Below are positions 58,640-64,000 of a stretch of 64,000 bases of DNA, piece by piece (the stretch's first letter is position 1; each line of letters opens with the position of its first letter). Source of the stretch: Neorhizobium galegae bv. orientalis str. HAMBI 540. GTDB lineage: Bacteria; Pseudomonadota; Alphaproteobacteria; Rhizobiales; Rhizobiaceae. The DNA lies in assembly GCF_000731315.1 (NCBI RefSeq), contig NZ_HG938353.1, positions 1,488,001-1,552,000 on the forward strand, given 5' to 3'. A model generated the notes under the pieces. That model made no database searches, was not told where the DNA came from, and worked only from the letters and a program-made list of their open reading frames with translations. Both the position numbers and the translations under genes were made by a program.

Positions 58640-59659
58640 ATGTGCCCGAAAGATCATCATTTGAGTTTCCAAGATCTTGCCAAGCCTTTTCAGATCGGGC
58701 CTGTCGCCATTCGCAATCGCGTCGTCCTGGCGCCGATGTCCGGCGTCACCGATCTGCCGTTCAGGCAGCTTGCCTGGCGTTATGGCGCCGGGCTCGTCGT
58801 GACGGAAATGGTTGCCAGCGGTGAGCTCATTCTGAACCGCGGCGAATCATGGGCACGGCTGAAGGGGGCCGGCATCTCGCCGCATATGGTCCAGCTCGCC
58901 GGTCGCGAGGCGAAGCCGATGGCGGAAGCCGCGAAAATCGCTGCCGACAACGGCGCCGATATCATCGACATCAACATGGGGTGTCCGGCCAAGAAGGTGA
59001 CGGGCGGTTATTCCGGCTCGGCGCTGATGCGCGATCCGGACCACGCGCTGTCCATGATCGAGGCGACGGTCAACGCCGTCAGCGTGCCCGTGACCCTGAA
59101 GATGCGGCTCGGCTGGGACGAAAATTCCATCAATGCGCCGGAGATCGCCCGCCGCGCCGAACAGGCCGGCGTCCGGTTGGTGACCATCCACGGCCGCACC
59201 CGCATGCAGTTCTACGAGGGCAGGGCGGACTGGGATGCGATCCGCGCGGTGCGCGACGCGATCTCCATTCCGCTGATCGCCAATGGCGACGTCGAATCAC
59301 CCGAGGACGCTCAAGCTATCCTGGCGCGCTCAGGCGCCGATGCGGTCATGGTCGGCCGCGGCGCGCAGGGGCGGCCCTGGCATGTCGGCTGGCTCGCCGG
59401 TCATGCGGGGCCTACAAGGTCGGAAATCCCCGGCCTGGTCGTCGAACACTACGAGGCGATGCTGGAGCTTTACGGCCGCGAGGCCGGCCTCCGGCATGCG
59501 CGAAAACAGCTCGGCTGGTATCTCGACCGCTATGCGGCCGGCCTGCCGGTCGAAGAAAAGGCCGCCATCATGATTTCGAAAGACCCGGCCGATGTCTCGC
59601 GCCGGATGACAGCAGCGCTCGGCGGTCAATCCGTCGCCGCCCAGAAGGAGGCCGCATGA
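58640..59659 (+). CDS. dusB: tRNA-dihydrouridine synthase (DusB / NifR3 type)
   Basis: FMN enzyme that reduces uridines in tRNA D-loops. 339 residues, TIM barrel, with [17 protein letters not shown] at the N-terminus, catalytic C115 in NMGCPAKKV, and [22 protein letters not shown] and LIANGDVES later. The start is ATG 58640; the ribosome-binding site is poor. NifR3 is the old name for this gene upstream of ntrBC in Rhodobacter and rhizobia. Its last four bases overlap ntrB (ATGA). Confidence 0.95.
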   Translation: MCPKDHHLSFQDLAKPFQIGPVAIRNRVVLAPMSGVTDLPFRQLAWRYGAGLVVTEMVASGELILNRGESWARLKGAGISPHMVQLAGREAKPMAEAAKIAADNGADIIDINMGCPAKKVTGGYSGSALMRDPDHALSMIEATVNAVSVPVTLKMRLGWDENSINAPEIARRAEQAGVRLVTIHGRTRMQFYEGRADWDAIRAVRDAISIPLIANGDVESPEDAQAILARSGADAVMVGRGAQGRPWHVGWLAGHAGPTRSEIPGLVVEHYEAMLELYGREAGLRHARKQLGWYLDRYAAGLPVEEKAAIMISKDPADVSRRMTAALGGQSVAAQKEAA

Positions 59660-60804
59660 GCAAGTCCCAGGCGCAGGATGCCACGATCGGCAATGCGCTC
59701 GCCATGGCGGTCCTCAATTCGGTGCAGAACCCGGTGATCCTGGTCGATGCGGCGGGCAAGGTCGCGTTCGCAAACTGGGAGGCGGAGGCCTTCTTCGGCG
59801 CCAGCGCCGCCCATCTCGCCAAGAACAGGATCTCCACCTTCATCCCCTTCGGCAGCCCGCTGCTCGCCCTGATCGACCAGGTGCGCGAGCGTAAAGCGCC
59901 GGTCAACGAGTACCGCGTCGACCTGTCGTCGCCCCGCCTCGGCCAGGATAAACTGGTCGACCTCTATGTCGCGCCTGTCGTCAGCGAGCCGGGCTCGGTG
60001 GTCGTCGTCTTCCAGGAACGCTCCATGGCCGACAAGATCGACCGCCAGCTCACCCATCGCGCCGCCGCCCGTTCGGTGACGGGTTTGGCCTCCATGCTGG
60101 CGCACGAGATCAAGAACCCGCTGTCGGGCATCCGCGGCGCCGCCCAGCTTCTCGAAAGCGTCGTCCCCGACGACGATCGGGCGCTGACCCAGCTGATCTG
60201 CGACGAGACCGACCGCATCGTCTCGCTGGTCGACCGCATGGAAGTCTTCTCCGACGAACGTCCGGTCGATCGCATAGCCCTCAACATCCATTCGGTCCTC
60301 GATCACGTGAAGGCGGTCGCCAAGGCCGGCTTTGCCCGCAAGATCAAGATTTCCGAAATGTACGATCCGTCGCTGCCGCCGGTCTTTGCCAACCGCGACC
60401 AGCTGGTGCAGGTCTTCCTCAACCTCATCAAGAACGCGGCCGAAGCCGTCGGTGACCAGCCGGATGGCGAAATCATGCTGACGACCGCCTATCGCCCGGG
60501 CATCAAGCTCTCGGTCGCAGGCACGCGGGACAAGATTTCCCTGCCGCTCGAATTCTGCGTCATCGACAACGGACCCGGCGTTCCGACCGATCTCGTGCCG
60601 CATCTCTTCGATCCCTTCATCACCACCAAGACAAACGGCTCCGGCTTGGGCCTGGCCCTGGTCGCCAAGATCATCGGTGGCCATGGCGGCATCGTCGAAT
60701 GCGACAGCCAGGCGCGCCGGACGATATTCCGTGTTCTGATGCCCATGCACAAGGAAGAGGCCATCGACGGCCGCGCCTTGAACTCCACAGGAAACTTAAA
60801 ATGA
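59656..60804 (+). CDS. ntrB: Nitrogen regulation sensor histidine kinase NtrB (GlnL)
   Basis: Phosphorylates or dephosphorylates NtrC in response to nitrogen status, through PII (GlnB). 382 residues: PAS domain (about 18-85, [20 protein letters not shown]), DHp domain with phospho-acceptor H150 in [15 protein letters not shown], and the catalytic ATPase domain with [11 protein letters not shown] (N-box) and [18 protein letters not shown] (G2 box). No membrane segments, so cytoplasmic. It overlaps dusB and ntrC by four bases each. Confidence 0.96.
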   Translation: MSKSQAQDATIGNALAMAVLNSVQNPVILVDAAGKVAFANWEAEAFFGASAAHLAKNRISTFIPFGSPLLALIDQVRERKAPVNEYRVDLSSPRLGQDKLVDLYVAPVVSEPGSVVVVFQERSMADKIDRQLTHRAAARSVTGLASMLAHEIKNPLSGIRGAAQLLESVVPDDDRALTQLICDETDRIVSLVDRMEVFSDERPVDRIALNIHSVLDHVKAVAKAGFARKIKISEMYDPSLPPVFANRDQLVQVFLNLIKNAAEAVGDQPDGEIMLTTAYRPGIKLSVAGTRDKISLPLEFCVIDNGPGVPTDLVPHLFDPFITTKTNGSGLGLALVAKIIGGHGGIVECDSQARRTIFRVLMPMHKEEAIDGRALNSTGNLK

Positions 60805-62252
60805 CTGCCACGATCCTTGTCGCCGACGACGACGCGGCCATCCGCACTGTTCTGAACCAGGCCTTGACCAGGGCTGGCTACGAAGTGCGCATCACCTCCA
60901 ATGCCGCCACCCTGTGGCGCTGGATCTCGGCCGGCGAGGGCGATCTCGTCGTCACCGACGTGATCATGCCCGACGAGAACGCCTTCGACCTGCTGCCGCG
61001 CATCAAGAAGGCGCGGCCCGATCTGCCGGTGCTGGTCATGAGTGCCCAGAACACCTTCATGACCGCCATCAAGGCCTCCGAAAAGGGTGCCTACGATTAC
61101 CTGCCGAAACCGTTCGACCTGACCGAGCTGATCGCCATCATCGGCCGGGCACTTGCGGAACCGAAGCGTAAGCCCGCCCGCCTCGACGACGACATGCAGG
61201 ACGGCATGCCACTGGTCGGCCGCTCCGCCGCCATGCAGGAAATCTACCGCGTCCTCGCGCGTCTGATGCAGACCGACCTGACGCTGATGATCACCGGTGA
61301 GTCCGGCACCGGCAAGGAACTGGTCGCCCGTGCGCTTCACGACTACGGCAAGCGCCGCAACGGCCCGTTCGTGGCGATCAACATGGCTGCTATCCCGCGC
61401 GACCTGATCGAATCGGAACTTTTCGGGCATGAGAAAGGCGCGTTTACCGGCGCTCAGAACCGCTCCACCGGCCGCTTCGAGCAGGCCGAGGGCGGTACGC
61501 TCTTCCTCGACGAGATCGGGGACATGCCGATGGACGCCCAGACGCGTCTTTTGCGCGTCCTGCAGCAGGGCGAATACACCACTGTCGGCGGCCGCACGCC
61601 GATCCGTACCGACGTGCGCATCGTCGCGGCCACCAACAAGGACCTGAAGCACCTCATCAACCAGGGCTTGTTCCGCGAGGACCTCTATTACCGCTTGAAC
61701 GTCGTGCCGCTGCGCCTGCCTCCCTTGCGCGACCGCGCCGAGGATATTCCCGATCTCGTTCGCCATTTCATGCAGATGGCCGAAAAGGAGGGACTCGACG
61801 GCAAGCGTTTCGACACCGAGGCGCTGGATCTCATGAAGGCCTATGCCTGGCCGGGCAACGTGCGTGAGCTGGAAAACCTGGTCCGCCGCCTGATGGCGCT
61901 GTATCCGCAGGAGGTCATGAGCCGCGAGATCATCGAATCGGAGCTGCGCTCGGACGTTCCCGACAGCCCGATCGATAAAATGGGCACGCGCAACGGTTCG
62001 CTCACCATCGCGCAGGCTGTGGAAGAGAACATGCGCAGCTATTTCGCGAGCTTCGGCGATAACCTGCCGCCGCCCGGCCTCTACGATCGCGTCCTGACGG
62101 AGCTGGAATATCCGCTGATCCTGGCGGCGCTGACGGCCACTCGCGGCAACCAGATCAAGGCGGCCGATCTCCTCGGCCTCAATCGCAACACCCTGCGAAA
62201 GAAGATCCGGGAACTGGGTGTCTCGGTCTATCGCAGCTCTCGTGGCGCCTGA
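60801..62252 (+). CDS. ntrC: Nitrogen regulation response regulator NtrC (sigma-54 activator)
   Basis: 483 residues. Receiver domain (1-120) with phospho-acceptor D53 in [18 protein letters not shown]+ domain (about 140-380) with Walker A GESGTGKE near 169-176, the sigma-54-contacting GAFTGA loop near 213-218 and [20 protein letters not shown]-terminal Fis-type HTH ([20 protein letters not shown]). All parts needed for an active activator are present. Target genes in rhizobia include amino acid and ammonium uptake, among them aapJQMP (established). The start ATGA overlaps the ntrB stop by four bases. Confidence 0.97.
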   Translation: MTATILVADDDAAIRTVLNQALTRAGYEVRITSNAATLWRWISAGEGDLVVTDVIMPDENAFDLLPRIKKARPDLPVLVMSAQNTFMTAIKASEKGAYDYLPKPFDLTELIAIIGRALAEPKRKPARLDDDMQDGMPLVGRSAAMQEIYRVLARLMQTDLTLMITGESGTGKELVARALHDYGKRRNGPFVAINMAAIPRDLIESELFGHEKGAFTGAQNRSTGRFEQAEGGTLFLDEIGDMPMDAQTRLLRVLQQGEYTTVGGRTPIRTDVRIVAATNKDLKHLINQGLFREDLYYRLNVVPLRLPPLRDRAEDIPDLVRHFMQMAEKEGLDGKRFDTEALDLMKAYAWPGNVRELENLVRRLMALYPQEVMSREIIESELRSDVPDSPIDKMGTRNGSLTIAQAVEENMRSYFASFGDNLPPPGLYDRVLTELEYPLILAALTATRGNQIKAADLLGLNRNTLRKKIRELGVSVYRSSRGA

Positions 62253-62348
62253 TGCGTTAGTTTGTTCCCAGCTGCTTGACACCTTCCGCTCATCGTTGCA
62301 TTTTCGCCACATTGCGTTGCTTAAAGGTCACGCAGGGTTTGGTGAATG

Positions 62349-62372
62349 CTCGACGGAGTGGCGGCCGTCGAG
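62349..62372 (+). other. Hairpin in the ntrC-ntrY gap
   Basis: 8-bp stem CTCGACGG / CCGTCGAG with loop AGTGGCGG, then a GC-rich run and CTTTTT at about 62387-62392. May be a weak terminator of dusB-ntrBC or a leader structure of ntrY. The gap (222 bp) holds no other gene. Confidence 0.45.
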
Positions 62373-62474
62373 GGGGTAGGCCGGCCCTTTTTCTGGAAAG
62401 TGGCTGTCGCTTCGCTCGGTCTGACCGGGTTGAAATGATCTCCCGCGAGGGTTTTGGGGATCGGAGTGGATTCG

Positions 62475-64000
62475 ATGACTGAAGGCGTAACAGCGCCGAT
62501 GGCCGAAGACGAGCCATTGGTGTCAGTGCAGGATCGGCGCGCGTCCTTCGCGCTCCCCGGCCTTCTGCTCGCCGGCGGAGCTTTGATCTGTGCGTCGGTG
62601 ACGCTGTTCATCCTGCTCGGCCTGACCCCGATCGCCCCGACCACCAATGTGGTGATCGCGTCGGCTGCGCTGAATTCGCTTTTCATCCTCTGCCTGATGT
62701 ATCTGATTGGCCGTGAGATCGTCCGGCTGGTGAAGGCGCGCAACCGCGGCCGCGCCGCGGCCCGCCTGCATGTCCGTATCGTGGTGCTGTTCTCGATCGT
62801 GGCGATCACCCCGGCGGTTCTGGTGGCGATCTTCGCCAGCCTCACGCTCAATGTTGGTCTCGACCGCTGGTTCTCGCTGCGCACCCAGTCGATCGTGCAG
62901 TCCTCCCAGGACGTCGCCCGCGCCTATATGCTCGAGAATGCCAGCTATCTCCAGGGCCAGACGGTGTCGATGTCGAACGACCTCGAGCGCAACCGGCCGA
63001 TGTTCTATCTCGACCGTACCGGTTTCGTGGAGCTGATGACCCGCCAGGCACGCGGCCGCGGCATGCTCGGCGCCTTCCTGGTGCGCGAAGACGGCCAGGC
63101 GATCGTTCAGGCCGACATCAAGACCGAAAAGCCGCTGCCGGCGATCCCGGCGGATGCGCTGAAGACCGCGGCGGCCGGCCAGCCGACCCTGATCCCGCCT
63201 GGTGTCACCAATCTCGTCGGCGCCGTCATCAAGCTCGATGCCATTCCGGGCTCCTATCTCTATACGATCCGCGCCGTTGATCCGAAGGTCATCTCGGCCA
63301 TGCGGCTGATGGAGGAGAACACCGCCGAATACCAGGCGATGGAGGCTGGCCGCACATCGCTGCAGATCGCCTTTGCGGTGCTCTATCTCGGTTTCGCGCT
63401 GATCGTGCTGCTCGCGGCGATCTGGACGGCGATCGCGGTCGCCGACCGCATCGTCCGGCCGATCCGGCTGCTGATCAGCGCCGCCGACAGCGTGGCGACC
63501 GGCAATCTCAACGTCGTCGTGCCGGTGCGCGCCGCCGATGGCGACGTCGGCAGCCTGTCGCGTACCTTCAACAAGATGATTTCCGAAATACGCAGCCAGC
63601 GCGACGAGATCCTCGAAGCCAAGGACGAGGTCGATGACCGCCGCCGCTTCATTGAGGCGGTACTATCCGGCGTCACCGCTGCCGTTATCGGCGTCGAGGA
63701 AGACCGCCGTATCACCATCGTCAATCCGTCGGCGGAACATCTCCTCGACGTTCCCGCCGAAAAGCTGATGGGCGAGAAGCTGCAGGATGTTGCGCCCGAG
63801 ATCGACCACGTCCTCACCGAGGCGCGCAGCAGGGCCCGCGGCGAATTCCGCAAACAGGTGAACCTGATGCGCGGCGGCAAGGAGCGGACGCTGTCGGTTC
63901 AGGTCACCCGCGAGGAACAGCGCGCCGCGCACGACAGTTATGTCGTGACGCTCGACGATATCACTGATCTCGTCATCGCCCAGCGCTCCACCGCCTGGGC
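62475..64000 (+). CDS. ntrY: Nitrogen regulation sensor histidine kinase NtrY, 5' part only
   Basis: Open from ATG 62475 (site GGAGTGG upstream) to the window end, 508 codons without a stop. Layout: a short cytoplasmic N-terminus; membrane helices at about 28-48, 58-78 and 97-119; an extracytoplasmic segment (about 120-298); a fourth membrane helix (about 300-322, ending VLLAAIWTAIAVADRIVR); a HAMP domain (about 320-375, PIRLLISAADSVATGNLNVV); and the beginning of a PAS domain (about 390-500, RRFIEAVLSGVTAAVIGVEE). The kinase domain is beyond the window. NtrY pairs with NtrX, which should follow. The system affects nitrogen metabolism and redox or envelope responses in alphaproteobacteria. 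Confidence 0.93.
   Translation, partial: MTEGVTAPMAEDEPLVSVQDRRASFALPGLLLAGGALICASVTLFILLGLTPIAPTTNVVIASAALNSLFILCLMYLIGREIVRLVKARNRGRAAARLHVRIVVLFSIVAITPAVLVAIFASLTLNVGLDRWFSLRTQSIVQSSQDVARAYMLENASYLQGQTVSMSNDLERNRPMFYLDRTGFVELMTRQARGRGMLGAFLVREDGQAIVQADIKTEKPLPAIPADALKTAAAGQPTLIPPGVTNLVGAVIKLDAIPGSYLYTIRAVDPKVISAMRLMEENTAEYQAMEAGRTSLQIAFAVLYLGFALIVLLAAIWTAIAVADRIVRPIRLLISAADSVATGNLNVVVPVRAADGDVGSLSRTFNKMISEIRSQRDEILEAKDEVDDRRRFIEAVLSGVTAAVIGVEEDRRITIVNPSAEHLLDVPAEKLMGEKLQDVAPEIDHVLTEARSRARGEFRKQVNLMRGGKERTLSVQVTREEQRAAHDSYVVTLDDITDLVIAQRSTAW

Overview
The window is a stretch of core chromosome from an alphaproteobacterium of the order Rhizobiales, most likely family Rhizobiaceae (Rhizobium, Agrobacterium, Ensifer or a close relative). 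This rests on family-level recognition of proteins and on gene order, not on a database search. The main pointers are the aapJQMP general amino-acid permease, pyruvate dehydrogenase E1-beta with its own lipoyl domain, fused ispDF, lpxI in place of lpxH, an alphaproteobacterial SOS box (GTTC-N7-GTTC) before lexA, the dusB-ntrB-ntrC-ntrY block, EipB (DUF1849), and bacterial homologues of mitochondrial complex I subunits NDUFS4 and NDUFS6. GC content is high throughout, which creates many long antisense open frames that are not genes.

Layout. 0-7 kb: recJ, two tandem tRNA-Glu genes, a lipoprotein, glyoxalase I, a double cold-shock-domain protein overlapping a DUF192 protein, tRNA-Pro, an NDUFS4-like gene, tRNA-Arg, a small secreted protein, a frameshifted monooxygenase-like gene and a secreted protein of unknown function. 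This is the most variable part. 7-11.5 kb: aapJQMP on the minus strand. 11.9-17.4 kb: metC, an FAD monooxygenase, a CHCC zinc-finger protein, an alpha/beta hydrolase, cysE, a DUF3126 protein and a phasin. 17.6-21.7 kb: clpS-clpA and azlCD. 21.7-25.6 kb: a minus-strand operon ridA / GDPD / FemAB-like / HIT, then eipB.

25.8-39 kb: a long plus-strand run for translation and envelope building: rpsB, tsf, pyrH, frr, uppS, cdsA, rseP, bamA, lpxD, fabZ, lpxA, lpxI, lpxB. It closes at a bidirectional terminator shared with gltA. 39-47 kb: gltA, comEC, lexA with its SOS box, a VOC protein, kdsA, eno. 47-55 kb: ftsB, then pdhA-pdhB-pdhC, an SGNH hydrolase, lpdA, a GlsB-type membrane protein and lipA, so the pyruvate dehydrogenase subunits sit beside the enzyme that makes their lipoyl cofactor. 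55-58.5 kb: a small conserved protein, a FlaR-like kinase, a Coq10/RatA-family protein, pncC and ispDF. 58.6-64 kb: dusB-ntrB-ntrC and the 5' part of ntrY, cut by the window end.

I found no insertion sequence, prophage, CRISPR array, toxin-antitoxin pair or defence island, and nothing that makes a convincing case for an undescribed system. The items most worth a second look are the broken monooxygenase-like gene, a minus-strand gene-like remnant beside it, several strong hairpins inside operons, a nested hairpin between cysE and the DUF3126 gene, and the non-pyruvate-dehydrogenase genes inserted in the pdh-lipA block.
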